DNA from: Chitinophaga dinghuensis
GTDB taxonomy: Bacteria > Bacteroidota > Bacteroidia > Chitinophagales > Chitinophagaceae
Direction of reading: 5' to 3'
Assembly: GCF_003259435.1 (NCBI RefSeq)
Contig: NZ_QLMA01000009.1
Coordinates: forward strand, 5,313 to 69,312
Length of the DNA: 64,000 nt
The notes beneath the pieces are model-generated. The model did not search any database and was not told where the DNA came from. It saw nothing but the letters and a program-made list of their open reading frames with translations. The translations under genes were made by a program, and so were the position numbers. Positions 24,451 through 33,905 of this stretch are shown here, one piece after another. How positions within the stretch are numbered: the first letter of the stretch is position 1; every line of letters begins with the position of its first letter.

Positions 24451-26904
24451 ATGAAAAGATTTTTTACTGTTCTGTACTTACAATGCATGGCTTTAATCGC
24501 CTTTGGTCAATCTACGTTAAAAGGAAGAGTGACCGCAGATGGCAAGCCTTTACAATTCGCTACAGTGGCTATTCCTGCACTACATGCCGGTACGCTGACG
24601 GATGCCTCCGGAAGTTTTTCCCTGGTAGTAAAACCAGGTACGCATGATATAGTCATTTCTATGATGGGCTACCAGAGCCGCTCTATAAGGCATACCATCA
24701 AAGAGAATGTACATACATTGGGAGAAATTACCCTGGAAGAAGACCTCTCTAAGTTGAATGAAGTAGTGGTGACTGGAGTTTCCAGGAACACGGTTGTGCG
24801 TCGAAATCCAGTGCCCATCGCTGTTTTAGGCCGAAAGGAAATGAATATGCAGGTAAGTAGTAACCTGGTGGATGCTATCGTGAAAGGCGTTCCGGGGATC
24901 AGTGCCGTTACTACCGGCCCTAATATCTCCAAGCCTTTTATTCGTGGCCTTGGCTATAACCGTGTACTCACCTTATTCGACGGCCTTCGCCAGGAGGGCC
25001 AGCAATGGGGCGATGAACACGGAATCGAAATAGACCAGTACGGCGTTTCCCGTGCGGAAGTGGTAAAAGGTCCTGCAAGTCTCACCTATGGCTCCGATGC
25101 GCTCGCTGGCGTAATCAATATCATCCCTGAAATACCTAACGGTCCTCAAGGTAAGCTGAAAGGAAACTTCCTCACAGATTATCAAACCAACAACGGATTA
25201 ATTGGCAGCTCTCTCGGCCTAAGTCTCGTTCAAAACGACTGGAAATACACGCTGCGCGGCTCTATACGTACTGCGCATAATTATCGCAATCCGGTAGACG
25301 GTTATGTATATGGCACTGCATTCCGGGAATACAATCTATCCGGACTGGCACATGTAGATAAAAAATGGGGATACTCCCAGTTCGGGGCTACCTTATATGA
25401 TAACACCCAGGAAATTCCTGATGGTAGCCGCGATTCCCTCACACGGAAATTTACCCGCCAGGTGAAAGAAGGCGATGAAGATGATATACGTGACCGGCCT
25501 ATCGTACCCGAGTCTGCCCTAAAAACGTATACGATTAATCCGCTGCATCAGCATATCCAGCATTACAGGTTGTATAACAGAAGTATGCTGCATCTGGGAG
25601 GCGGCGAACTGACCGGTACTATTGGCTTTCAGCAAAGTATAAGAAGAGAATATAACCATCCTGTTTATCCCTCACAGCCAGGCCTATACGTAGTTTTGAA
25701 TACGTTAAACTATGACCTGCGCTATAATCTGCCTACCCTAGGAGGTGTAGAAACGGCGGTTGGGGTGAATGGAATGTACCAGCAGAATAAAAGCCAGGAT
25801 GCTACTGCTTTCCCTATTCCTGATTACCAACTGTTTGATATCGGCGGATTCTTTTTCGCCAGGAAGTCATTCGGAAAACTGGATGTATCTGGGGGACTGC
25901 GCTATGATCACCGGCACATTCGCTGGAATGATTTCTATGTGGCCACAGATCCTCATACCGGGATGGATTATCATGCACAAGATACAACTGGCGCAAGTCT
26001 CCAGTTTCCGGCTTTCCGTCATAATTATACAGGCGTTTCCGGTAGCTTGGGCCTGACCTATAATATTAGTGAACGGGTGCTGTTGAAAGGGAATATCGCC
26101 AGGGGATATCGTGCCCCGAATATTACGGAAATCGGCTCCAATGGCCTGGACCCTGGCGCGCACATCGTTTACCTGGGGAACAGAAATTTCAAACCTGAAT
26201 TCAGTTTGCAGGAAGACATCGGTTTCCTGGCTTACCTGCCTGATATGGATATCAGTGTGGAATTATTCAACAATAACATACAGAACTATATCTATCAGGC
26301 AAGGCTATACGATGAGAACGGAAATCCTGTGGTAATTGTCCCGGGGAATGTTACATATAGTTATCAACAGTCCAGGGCGCGACTGTACGGCGCGGAGGTG
26401 TCGCTGAATCTTCATCCCCGCAGATGGTCCTGGTTTAACTGGAATAACAGTATCGCCTATACGGAGGGATTGAATAAGAATAAAGCGTTGACAGATCTCC
26501 ATGGGGAGACAGCCCGTTATCTGCCTTTCATACCGCCCATGCATATACGATCTGATATCAAACTGAGCGCAGCCAAAACCTGGAAATGTTTCAGTAAGGC
26601 CTTTGTACGCGGTGGCGTAGATGTATTTGCGGCGCAGTCGCACTTCTATGGAGTGGATGATACCGAAACATATACAGCAGGTTACACATTAGTGAATGTG
26701 GGGGCTGGTACTACCATTGTAAATCGCAAGGCCAAACCGCTGTTTGAGCTGTTGGTGCAGGCGGATAATCTGTTCGACAAGGCATATCAGGCCAGTATGA
26801 ACCGATTAAAATACTTTGAATATTACAGTGCCTCCCCTAATGGACGATTGGGAATATATAATATGGGAAGGAATGTGAGTATGAAAGTGATCGTCCCTTT
26901 TTAA
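24451..26904 (+). CDS. TonB-dependent outer-membrane receptor (putative metal/zinc uptake)
   Basis: The 817-residue product has a signal peptide (1-19, ending AFG). A CarboxypepD-reg-like domain is at about 22-100 (LKGRVTADGKPLQFATVAI), a TonB-type plug at about 105-225 (VVVTGVSRN, FIRGLGYNRVLTLFDGLR, VVKGPASLTYGSDALAGVIN) and a 22-strand-type barrel to the end. The GDEHGIEIDQYG stretch sits where ZnuD-type receptors carry a His/Asp loop for zinc. Position after merC-cobW supports metal import across the outer membrane. Heme or another chelate remains possible. It ends one base before the convergent neighbour. Confidence 0.88.
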   Translation: MKRFFTVLYLQCMALIAFGQSTLKGRVTADGKPLQFATVAIPALHAGTLTDASGSFSLVVKPGTHDIVISMMGYQSRSIRHTIKENVHTLGEITLEEDLSKLNEVVVTGVSRNTVVRRNPVPIAVLGRKEMNMQVSSNLVDAIVKGVPGISAVTTGPNISKPFIRGLGYNRVLTLFDGLRQEGQQWGDEHGIEIDQYGVSRAEVVKGPASLTYGSDALAGVINIIPEIPNGPQGKLKGNFLTDYQTNNGLIGSSLGLSLVQNDWKYTLRGSIRTAHNYRNPVDGYVYGTAFREYNLSGLAHVDKKWGYSQFGATLYDNTQEIPDGSRDSLTRKFTRQVKEGDEDDIRDRPIVPESALKTYTINPLHQHIQHYRLYNRSMLHLGGGELTGTIGFQQSIRREYNHPVYPSQPGLYVVLNTLNYDLRYNLPTLGGVETAVGVNGMYQQNKSQDATAFPIPDYQLFDIGGFFFARKSFGKLDVSGGLRYDHRHIRWNDFYVATDPHTGMDYHAQDTTGASLQFPAFRHNYTGVSGSLGLTYNISERVLLKGNIARGYRAPNITEIGSNGLDPGAHIVYLGNRNFKPEFSLQEDIGFLAYLPDMDISVELFNNNIQNYIYQARLYDENGNPVVIVPGNVTYSYQQSRARLYGAEVSLNLHPRRWSWFNWNNSIAYTEGLNKNKALTDLHGETARYLPFIPPMHIRSDIKLSAAKTWKCFSKAFVRGGVDVFAAQSHFYGVDDTETYTAGYTLVNVGAGTTIVNRKAKPLFELLVQADNLFDKAYQASMNRLKYFEYYSASPNGRLGIYNMGRNVSMKVIVPF

Positions 26905-27567
26905 TCAGAGTTTGAGCCCTATTTTAATACCCAGCTGTATGCTTGGGAGTACGCTAACTAGTCGGCCATCATTTTCTAGGACGGTGTTATTATCTCCTTG
27001 ATGATAGGTAGTATATTGGTAAACTTTTCCGCGTATTCCCAGGCCTACGAAGGGGTCCAGGATAACTTTATCCTTACGGAACTGTCGGCCTAAAAGTATT
27101 TGAAACCCATAGACATCTTTTGTGCCGGAGTTGGTGTAGTTAACGTTATTGAAGGTGACTTCTTCATTAGGGTAGAATACTTTTTTAAAGAAGAGCACTG
27201 GTTCGAAATAAGTTCCGGCAGCTCTGGTGTCCATATCTCTTCCAAATAAATAGAGGCGGAGTCCTGCTCTGAATCCGAGGCCTCTTCCATCTACAAACTG
27301 TTCAGTGCTGATATCTGGTTTTTTCTGGCCGAAGTCTATTTTCTTGGCCAGTACATAATCGGGGTAGTCTGTATAGATGCCGCTGATACCTAGTTCAATG
27401 CTGATTTTATCAGAGAGTTCCTGCTCCAGATACACATCCAGCTCATTGATGAGCGTAGCTGGGTTTACCTTAATATAGGTATTCTTATGAAAAGGTTTCT
27501 GATCCTGGGCATAGGTAACAGCCATGCATGCCAAAAGCAGCCAGGAAATGAGCAGGGTTTTTTTCAT
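26905..27567 (-). CDS. Outer-membrane beta-barrel protein, unknown function
   Basis: The 220-residue product has a signal peptide (1-20, ending VTYA) and a strand-rich body (IKVNPATLINELDVYLEQEL, AGLRLYLFGRD, YFEPVLFFKKVFY) ending in LGIKIGLKL, typical of small DUF3575-like barrel proteins. No catalytic motif is visible. Its stop is adjacent to the TonB receptor stop with no spacer. purN lies 36 bp upstream on the same strand, so the two may be co-transcribed. Confidence 0.75.
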   Translation of the reverse strand: MKKTLLISWLLLACMAVTYAQDQKPFHKNTYIKVNPATLINELDVYLEQELSDKISIELGISGIYTDYPDYVLAKKIDFGQKKPDISTEQFVDGRGLGFRAGLRLYLFGRDMDTRAAGTYFEPVLFFKKVFYPNEEVTFNNVNYTNSGTKDVYGFQILLGRQFRKDKVILDPFVGLGIRGKVYQYTTYHQGDNNTVLENDGRLVSVLPSIQLGIKIGLKL

Positions 27568-27583
27568 ACAGTTGAAGGGTTAG

Positions 27584-27610
27584 AAGGAAGTGTTTCGCTT
27601 CCTTTATTTT
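27584..27610 (+). terminator. Possible plus-strand terminator inside the purN/OMP junction
   Basis: AAGGAAG/CTTCCTT (27584-27590, 27598-27604) has a 7-nt loop and is followed by TATTTTTTC on the plus strand. No plus-strand gene ends nearby. It could stop read-through from the TonB receptor. Confidence 0.35.
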
Positions 27611-28170
27611 TTCAATAATCGTTCCACAATTACCGGGAACCATTGGTGTTCCAGCACCTGTACTTTCTTTGCCAACGTCTCAGGGGTATCGTCCGGAGTG
27701 ATCTGGCAGCGTTCCTGGAGGATTGGTGCGCCGTCATCATATTTCTCGTTCACGAAGTGGATGGTGATACCGCTTTCCGTTTCTTTGGCTGCGATTACCG
27801 CCTCATGTACAAAGTGACCGTACATACCTTTCCCGCCATATTTAGGCAGCAGGGCCGGATGGATGTTGATAATTTTATCCGGGAATGCCTGTACGAGATT
27901 GGCGGGTATTTTCCAGAGGAAGCCTGCCAGCACGATCAGGTCAATATTTTTCTCTTTGAGCAGCTTTACGTAGGCATCGCCACGAAAGAACTCTTCTTTA
28001 TCGATCAAAACAGAGGGGATTCCTTCATTCTCCGCGATCTGGAGCACACCGGCGCCAGGTTTATTACAAACGATCAGGGTTACTTTCCCATCTGTAGAGT
28101 TACGCAGGTGGTCTATAATTTTCTGAGCGTTACTTCCTGCGCCTGAAGCGAATATGGCGATATTTTTCAA
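27604..28170 (-). CDS. purN: Phosphoribosylglycinamide formyltransferase
   Basis: The 188-residue enzyme has the N-terminal phosphate-binding FASGAGSNAQKIIDH, the catalytic HPALLPKYGG segment and the folate-site region (SGITIHFVNEKYDDGAPI) whose Asp completes the active site. It transfers a formyl group from 10-formyltetrahydrofolate to GAR in purine synthesis. The length is normal. It has its own -7 box (28196-28203). Confidence 0.96.
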   Translation of the reverse strand: MKNIAIFASGAGSNAQKIIDHLRNSTDGKVTLIVCNKPGAGVLQIAENEGIPSVLIDKEEFFRGDAYVKLLKEKNIDLIVLAGFLWKIPANLVQAFPDKIINIHPALLPKYGGKGMYGHFVHEAVIAAKETESGITIHFVNEKYDDGAPILQERCQITPDDTPETLAKKVQVLEHQWFPVIVERLLKK

Positions 28171-28195
28171 TGTCTGCTGTATTTGAAATCAGGTG

Positions 28196-28203
28196 CAAAA
28201 GTA
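28196..28203 (-). promoter_or_regulatory. -7 element of purN
   Basis: On the minus strand TACTTTTG is an exact TAnnTTTG match 25 bp before the purN ATG. Confidence 0.5.
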
Positions 28204-28210
28204 CTGCATG

Positions 28211-28957
28211 CTATTTAATAAACTCGCCGCAACCGGAATATGTTTTATCGCCTACCTGTAGTTGTACGGTATTGGGGCGCATATATCCGCTCATATCATC
28301 GGCGCAGGTGGTGCTGCGAATGGTGACGGTGATATCTTTTGTTTTATAGACTTTAAGCGTATCCAGGTTAGTAGAGGGGCTAGGGAGACTCGTGCTAATG
28401 CTGTCGCCGGCTGCCAGTTTAAACAGGATTTTCTTTTTATCGATGTCGAGTGTCCAGGAAGGTTCATTGCCTGAAGCAAAGAAATTGATACCGGAGGTTT
28501 TTTTGCTGGCGAGGAGTATTCGTCTGTCGCCTCCTTCTACTGGTTTCAGTTCATAGTTAGATGCGAGGACGCCTTCAATGCGTTTACCTGCTCTGTCGAG
28601 TAACACGAGTTTCCCTTCTGCTGCGAGGAAGGAGGAACTGTCATTTTTTCTTTCGAGCATGACAATTGAGTCGTTTACCGCCCTCCAGGTGCCTGTTTCA
28701 ACGGAGGCGATGTTATTTCCTCTTCCTTGATAAGAGACGAGGTCCTGGTAAGTGTGATCATCATATAGAGAGATCTGGTAATCTTTCCCTGGGCAGTCGG
28801 CGCATGGCAAGGTACCTTGGTAGGTGCCGGTGATATGCGTAACAGACCCGGAAGGGGTATTATGCGTCTGTATAGAATCTAGTGTCTGATGGGCGGAATG
28901 GTTATTACAGGCTGCCAGGCCAGTCAGGAGGGCGAAGAACAGTACGTTTCTGAGCAT
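28211..28957 (-). CDS. NlpE-like lipoprotein with C-terminal Cys-containing domain
   Basis: I prefer the ATG at 28957, which gives a short lipoprotein signal MLRNVLFFALLTGLAAC; an ATG ten codons upstream (28987) is also possible. An NlpE N-terminal domain is clear from ITGTYQGTLPCADCPG, whose CxxC is the family hallmark, with GTWRAVNDSIVMLERKND. The C-terminal part (FASGNEPSWTLDID, TTCADDMSGYMRPN, YSGCGEF) resembles COG3650/MliC-like domains and could form a disulfide. In enteric bacteria NlpE senses envelope and copper stress; the role here is unknown. Confidence 0.85.
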   Translation of the reverse strand: MLRNVLFFALLTGLAACNNHSAHQTLDSIQTHNTPSGSVTHITGTYQGTLPCADCPGKDYQISLYDDHTYQDLVSYQGRGNNIASVETGTWRAVNDSIVMLERKNDSSSFLAAEGKLVLLDRAGKRIEGVLASNYELKPVEGGDRRILLASKKTSGINFFASGNEPSWTLDIDKKKILFKLAAGDSISTSLPSPSTNLDTLKVYKTKDITVTIRSTTCADDMSGYMRPNTVQLQVGDKTYSGCGEFIK

Positions 28958-29408
28958 GGGTAGAATTTTAAGGATGTTACTGAACATTATGAACAGATGG
29001 CAGGTTATTAAAAGTAAATTTACGGTACCTGACCGAAAAATCGACTGCGTAGCATATATATAATATAAGGTAGTCGGTTAGGATATAGGACCTTGCTATA
29101 CGAATCCAATCTACATATAATATAGTTATAACAGCCTGAAACCTCACACCATATTATATATGAGAGAGAGACGGTTTAGAAAGATGAATCCCCTTAATAT
29201 TTGATATCATTCGGCACGTTCGGGAGAATGAGGGGAGTAAAACAGCCAGCAGTAAGACTTTAATAAATTGGATAGCTCGGAAAATAGGAAAAAAATGGGA
29301 TTATTTACGGTAATAAATTTTTTTAATTGTTGGTAAATTGTCAACATTCTGTCTTATTTTTGCTGGCACTTTTAAGAAACTTTAGGTCAAATCTAAACTA
29401 TATAGGCT
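28958..29408. other. Intergenic region upstream of the respiratory operon
   Basis: This 451-bp AT-rich region separates two divergent genes. It holds a -7-like TACTTTTA on the minus strand (29009-29016) for the NlpE-like gene and the actA promoter near 29330-29362. The centre shows no gene, RNA or repeat that I can identify. Confidence 0.55.
29330..29362 (+). promoter_or_regulatory. Promoter of the act-cox operon
   Basis: TTG at 29330-29332 and an exact -7 TATTTTTG at 29355-29362 are separated by 22 bp. The GTG start of actA lies 46 bp downstream. Confidence 0.55.
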
Positions 29409-30668
29409 GTGTATCGTCGTGTTTCCATTCTTTTGCGCAAGCATTTTGTGAGTGTGCTTATTCTATGCGCTAGTATAGTAATTCCGTTTTCTTCCGTAAA
29501 AGCTGCGGATCCAAACGCTGGTAAAGCACTGTTCCAACAGAATTGCGCCTCATGTCACAACGTGTTCAAACGCGTGACTGGCCCTGCACTTCAAGGTGTT
29601 GAAGGCAGATGGGCAGATAAGAAATTACTGCACCAATGGATTCGCAACTCGGCGTCAGTACTTGCTTCTGGCGACAAGTATGCGAATCAGCTGTTTGTTG
29701 AATACAACAAGACTGCGATGACTGCATTTCCAACTTTAACGGATGCGGATATCGAGAACATCTTGGCGTATATCAATACAGCGAAACCTCCAGTAGTAGA
29801 AAAAACACCAAATGGTGAAGGTGGAGGTGGCACAGGAAGCGATAACAGTCTCCTGTTCGGAATTATCACCCTGATCCTGGCAGTTGTAGCCCTGATCCTG
29901 ATGCAAATCAACTCTAACCTGAACAAGTTAGCAGGTGATAAGCAGGGAGTAGCTACTCCAGAACCAGTTCCTTTCTACAAAAACAAAGCTTACATCGCGC
30001 TGGGTATTCTGGTGTTGTTCATGGTAGGTGGTTACTTCACCATTAACGGTGCGGTTAACCTGGGTCGTCAAAAAGACTACATGCCTGAGCAGCCAATCTT
30101 CTACAGTCACAAGGTGCATGCTGGTATCAACCAGATCAACTGTTTGTACTGCCACGCTGGTGCTGAGAAATCCAAACATGCGATGATTCCTTCTGAGAAC
30201 ATCTGTATGAACTGCCACAAAGCGATCAAAGAATACGGTGGTCCAGATCTGTTTACCGCAGAAGGTAAAAAAGTTGACGGAACCGCAGAAATCCACAAAT
30301 TATACGATTACGTAGGCTGGGATCCTGAAGCTGGTAAATATACTAAGCCAGGTCGTCCAATCGAATGGACTAAAATCCACAATCTGCCTGACCACGTTTA
30401 CTTCAACCACTCCCAACACATAGTGGCTGGTAAACAACAGTGCCAGACCTGCCACGGCGCTATCACTGAAATGGACGAAGTACATCAGTTTGCTGACCTG
30501 TCAATGGGTTGGTGTATTAACTGTCACCGTACTACTAAAGTTCAGTTCGCTGAAAACAACTACTACAGCATCTTCGAAAAACTCCACCAGGATATTAAAG
30601 ATAAGAAGATCGATAGCGTAACCGTTGAAATGGTTGGTGGTACTGAATGTCAAAAATGTCACTACTAG
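29409..30668 (+). CDS. actA: Alternative complex III subunit ActA, multiheme cytochrome c with extra N-terminal heme domain
   Basis: The 419-residue product starts at a GTG. It has a signal segment (10-30), six CxxCH heme motifs (near residues 46, 245, 266, 345, 369 and 414) and two membrane spans (about 144-164 and 195-213). The last five motifs form the pentaheme module of ActA; the first, in LFQQNCASCHNV, belongs to a separate class-I-like cytochrome c domain before the membrane spans. In alternative complex III the hemes pass electrons from quinol toward the oxidase. It is the first gene of a co-directional block running to 45477. Confidence 0.92.
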   Translation: MYRRVSILLRKHFVSVLILCASIVIPFSSVKAADPNAGKALFQQNCASCHNVFKRVTGPALQGVEGRWADKKLLHQWIRNSASVLASGDKYANQLFVEYNKTAMTAFPTLTDADIENILAYINTAKPPVVEKTPNGEGGGGTGSDNSLLFGIITLILAVVALILMQINSNLNKLAGDKQGVATPEPVPFYKNKAYIALGILVLFMVGGYFTINGAVNLGRQKDYMPEQPIFYSHKVHAGINQINCLYCHAGAEKSKHAMIPSENICMNCHKAIKEYGGPDLFTAEGKKVDGTAEIHKLYDYVGWDPEAGKYTKPGRPIEWTKIHNLPDHVYFNHSQHIVAGKQQCQTCHGAITEMDEVHQFADLSMGWCINCHRTTKVQFAENNYYSIFEKLHQDIKDKKIDSVTVEMVGGTECQKCHY

Positions 30669-30740
30669 GAAGGATTTAGAGATTTCTTATCTCAAATCAG
30701 AAGATTATCAAATTTTATAAACGTAACTCGTTAATATAAC

Positions 30741-33700
30741 ATGGAGCAAAAAAAGTATTGGAAAGGCTTGGAGGAGTTGCACAATACCGATGCGCATCAG
30801 GAAATTGTGAAGAACGAATTCAGTGAAGAACTGCCGTTTGAGAGTGAAGGCCTGTTGAATGCTAGAACCCCACGCAGGGATTTCCTGAAATACCTGGGGT
30901 TCACCACCGCAGCCGCTACTATTGCTGCTAGCTGTGAAACACCGATCAAAAAAGCTATACCTTATGTGAACAAACCAGAAGAAATCACTCCTGGTGTAGC
31001 TAACTATTATGCTTCTTCTTACACGATTGATGGTGAATACCTGCCACTGCTGGTGAAAACCCGCGAAGGTCGTCCTATCAAAATCGAAGGAAATACATCT
31101 TCTGCTATAACCCAAGGTGCTACTACCGCAAAAGCACAGGGTGCTGTTCTGAGCCTGTATGATACTGCTCGTCTGCGTTTCCCTACTATTGCTGGTAACG
31201 AAACTACCTGGGCAGAACTGGATAAACAAGTAACTGCTGCCCTGAGCGGCGCTCCTGTAGTAGTTCTCAGCTCTACCCTGCTGAGCCCTACCACTAAGAA
31301 AGTAATCGGTGAGTTCCTGGCGAAATACCCTGGTTCCCGTCACGTAGTTTACGATGCAGTTTCTTACTCCGGTATCCTCGGCGCTAACGAAGCTTCTTAC
31401 GGTAAAAGAGTAATCCCTAGCTACCACTTCGAAAATGCGAAAACTGTGGTGAGCCTGGGTGCTGATTTCCTGGGAACTTGGTTAAACCCTGCTGAATACG
31501 CAAAACAATTCGCAGCTACCCGTAAAATCAATGCTAAGAATCCAGAAATGTCCAAACATTTCGTATTCGAAAGCACTATGAGTCTGACCGGCGCTAACGC
31601 GGATGAAAGATATACACACAAACCATCAGAAGCTGGTGCTGTTGCCCTGGCGCTGTTGGCTGCTGTAGGTGGTAGCGTAACCGCTCCTACCCTGGACCCT
31701 AAAGTTGCTGAAGGCGTTAAGAAAGCCGCAGCTTCTCTGAAAGCCAATGCTGGTAAAGCACTGGTTGTTTCTGGTTCCAACGACGTAAACGTACAGATCA
31801 TCGTTAACGCGATCAACAACGCGATCGGCGCTAACGGTTCTACTATCGATCTCGCTAACCCTAGCAACTATCGTCAAGGTAACGATGCTGAAATGGCGAA
31901 ACTGGTAGCAGACATGAACGCAGGCGCTATCGGCTCCCTGATCGTTTATGGCACTAACCCTGCTTACGACTACGTTGATGCAGCTAAATTCACCGAAGGT
32001 CTGAAGAAAGTGAAAACTACCATTTCCTTCAACGACCGCGTAGATGAAACTACTGAACTCTGCAAATTTGCAGCTCCTGATCATCACTTCCTCGAAAGCT
32101 GGAATGATGCAGAAGGTAGAACTGGCTACTTCAGCTTCGTTCAGCCTACTATCAGCCCGCTGTTCAAAACCCGTGCTGCACAGGATTCCTTCCTGACCTG
32201 GACTGGCAACACCACACCTTGGGTAGATTACCTGAAAGGTGCTTGGGTAGCTAAACTGGGCGGTGCAGAAGCTTGGGATAAAGCCCTGCAAGACGGTATC
32301 GTAGAACCAGCTACTGCTCCAGCAATGGGCGGCGCTTCTTTCTCCGGTGATGTAGCAGGTGCTGCCGCTAAAATCAACAGCGCGAAGAAAGGTGGTAAAC
32401 TGGAACTCGTACTGTACGAAAAAGTGGCTATCGGTAACGGTAGACTGGCGAACAACCCATGGTTACAGGAAATGCCGGACCCAATCACCCGCGCAACCTG
32501 GGATAACTACGCTTGTATCTCCAATACACTCGCTAAAACCTTTGCTACTCAGCTGGGCGATGATTACGAAATCAACACTGAGAAGAAAGTTCTGAAAATA
32601 AAAGCGAAAGGTAAAGAAGTGGTATTACCACTGCTGATCGTTCCAGGTATCCACCCAGATGTAGTTGCCATCGCTGTAGGTTACGGCCGTAGCGAGAAAA
32701 CTGGTAAAGCAGCTGGCGGTATCGGTAAAAACGCTTACATCTTCTCCAGCTTCAACGGTACTACTGTTGACTACTTCGCTCCTGAAGTAACAGTAGAAGC
32801 TACAGGTGATAAATACCCTGTTGCACTGACCCAGACGCATAACAGCTACGAAGGTCGTCCTATCATCAAGGAAACCACGCTGGAAGAATTCAAACACAAT
32901 CCACACGAAGTAAACGAAGACAGGAAAGAGCTGGATAAATTCGGAAAAGATTTCCGTAAAGACGCTACCCTGTACGGTAACTATAGCTACCCTGGTATCA
33001 AATGGGGTATGTCCATCGACCTGAACACTTGCTTCGGTTGCGGTGCATGTACTATCGCTTGTCAGGCAGAAAACAACGTTTCTGTTGTAGGTAAGGAAGA
33101 AGTGGCGAAAGCGCACGAAATGCACTGGATCCGCATCGACCGTTACTTCAGCGGTGATGAAAACAATCCTGAAGTAGTGTTCCAACCAATGCTGTGTCAG
33201 CATTGCGACAACGCTCCTTGCGAAAACGTTTGTCCAGTAGGCGCTACCAACCATAGCTCTGAAGGTATTAACCAGATGGCTTACAACCGTTGTATCGGTA
33301 CCCGTTATTGCGCTAACAACTGTCCTTACAAAGTTCGTCGCCTCAACTGGAGAGACTGGAACGGTGCGGACAGCTTCGAAAATAACCTGTACGATGTTGC
33401 AGACATGAACGATAACCTGACCCGCATGGTACTGAACCCAGATGTAGTGGTTCGTAGCCGTGGTGTGATGGAGAAATGTTCTTTCTGCGTACAGAAACTG
33501 CAGGATGCTAAACTGACTGCGAAGAAAGCTGGTCGTCCAATGAAAGATGGCGAAGCAAAAACTGCATGTCAGATGGCTTGCGCTGCCGATGCAATCGTAT
33601 TCGGTAACGTGAACGACAAAGAAAGCGCTATCTACAAGATCCGTAACGAGGAACAGACAGAAAGAATGTACTATGTGCTGGAAGAAACCCACACATTGCC

Positions 33701-33794
33701 TTCTATCAACTACCTGGCTAAGATCAGAAACAAAGATGCAGCTCCTAAAGCGGAAAAAGAATCTGCTCACAAGGAAGAAGCGCATCACGCGTAA
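30741..33794 (+). CDS. actB: Alternative complex III subunit ActB, Fe-S/molybdopterin-like
   Basis: The 1017-residue protein has a twin-arginine-like segment at 45-54 (RRDFLKYLGF). A long domain related to molybdopterin oxidoreductases lacks clear cofactor ligands, as in other ActB proteins. Four cysteine clusters follow from about residue 764 (CFGCGACTIAC, CQHCDNAPCENVCPVG, CIGTRYCANNCPY, CSFCVQ with CQMAC), giving ferredoxin-type iron-sulfur centres. It is the periplasmic electron-transfer core of complex III. The gene is very strongly codon-biased, as are its neighbours. Confidence 0.96.
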   Translation: MEQKKYWKGLEELHNTDAHQEIVKNEFSEELPFESEGLLNARTPRRDFLKYLGFTTAAATIAASCETPIKKAIPYVNKPEEITPGVANYYASSYTIDGEYLPLLVKTREGRPIKIEGNTSSAITQGATTAKAQGAVLSLYDTARLRFPTIAGNETTWAELDKQVTAALSGAPVVVLSSTLLSPTTKKVIGEFLAKYPGSRHVVYDAVSYSGILGANEASYGKRVIPSYHFENAKTVVSLGADFLGTWLNPAEYAKQFAATRKINAKNPEMSKHFVFESTMSLTGANADERYTHKPSEAGAVALALLAAVGGSVTAPTLDPKVAEGVKKAAASLKANAGKALVVSGSNDVNVQIIVNAINNAIGANGSTIDLANPSNYRQGNDAEMAKLVADMNAGAIGSLIVYGTNPAYDYVDAAKFTEGLKKVKTTISFNDRVDETTELCKFAAPDHHFLESWNDAEGRTGYFSFVQPTISPLFKTRAAQDSFLTWTGNTTPWVDYLKGAWVAKLGGAEAWDKALQDGIVEPATAPAMGGASFSGDVAGAAAKINSAKKGGKLELVLYEKVAIGNGRLANNPWLQEMPDPITRATWDNYACISNTLAKTFATQLGDDYEINTEKKVLKIKAKGKEVVLPLLIVPGIHPDVVAIAVGYGRSEKTGKAAGGIGKNAYIFSSFNGTTVDYFAPEVTVEATGDKYPVALTQTHNSYEGRPIIKETTLEEFKHNPHEVNEDRKELDKFGKDFRKDATLYGNYSYPGIKWGMSIDLNTCFGCGACTIACQAENNVSVVGKEEVAKAHEMHWIRIDRYFSGDENNPEVVFQPMLCQHCDNAPCENVCPVGATNHSSEGINQMAYNRCIGTRYCANNCPYKVRRLNWRDWNGADSFENNLYDVADMNDNLTRMVLNPDVVVRSRGVMEKCSFCVQKLQDAKLTAKKAGRPMKDGEAKTACQMACAADAIVFGNVNDKESAIYKIRNEEQTERMYYVLEETHTLPSINYLAKIRNKDAAPKAEKESAHKEEAHHA

Positions 33795-33866
33795 GATCTT
33801 AACAGGAAATCGTTAAGAGAAATAGAAAGAAAGTTACAGAATCTGAGATCATAACAAAAGACAAAG

Positions 33867-33901
33867 GCTAGTAGCTAGAAGCTAGCAGCTAAAAGCTTAT
33901 A
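33867..33901 (+). repeat. Five tandem 7-bp repeats upstream of actC
   Basis: GCTAGTA, GCTAGAA, GCTAGCA, GCTAAAA and GCTTATA stand head to tail and end 4 bp before the actC ATG. The first three differ only at one position. The array covers the ribosome-binding zone. Confidence 0.8.
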
Positions 33902-33905
33902 GAAT

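Noticed and set aside
32625..33788. A 387-codon open frame on the minus strand inside actB
   Set aside because: It mirrors the highly biased codons of actB, has no family resemblance, and actB has full-length conserved domains on the plus strand.
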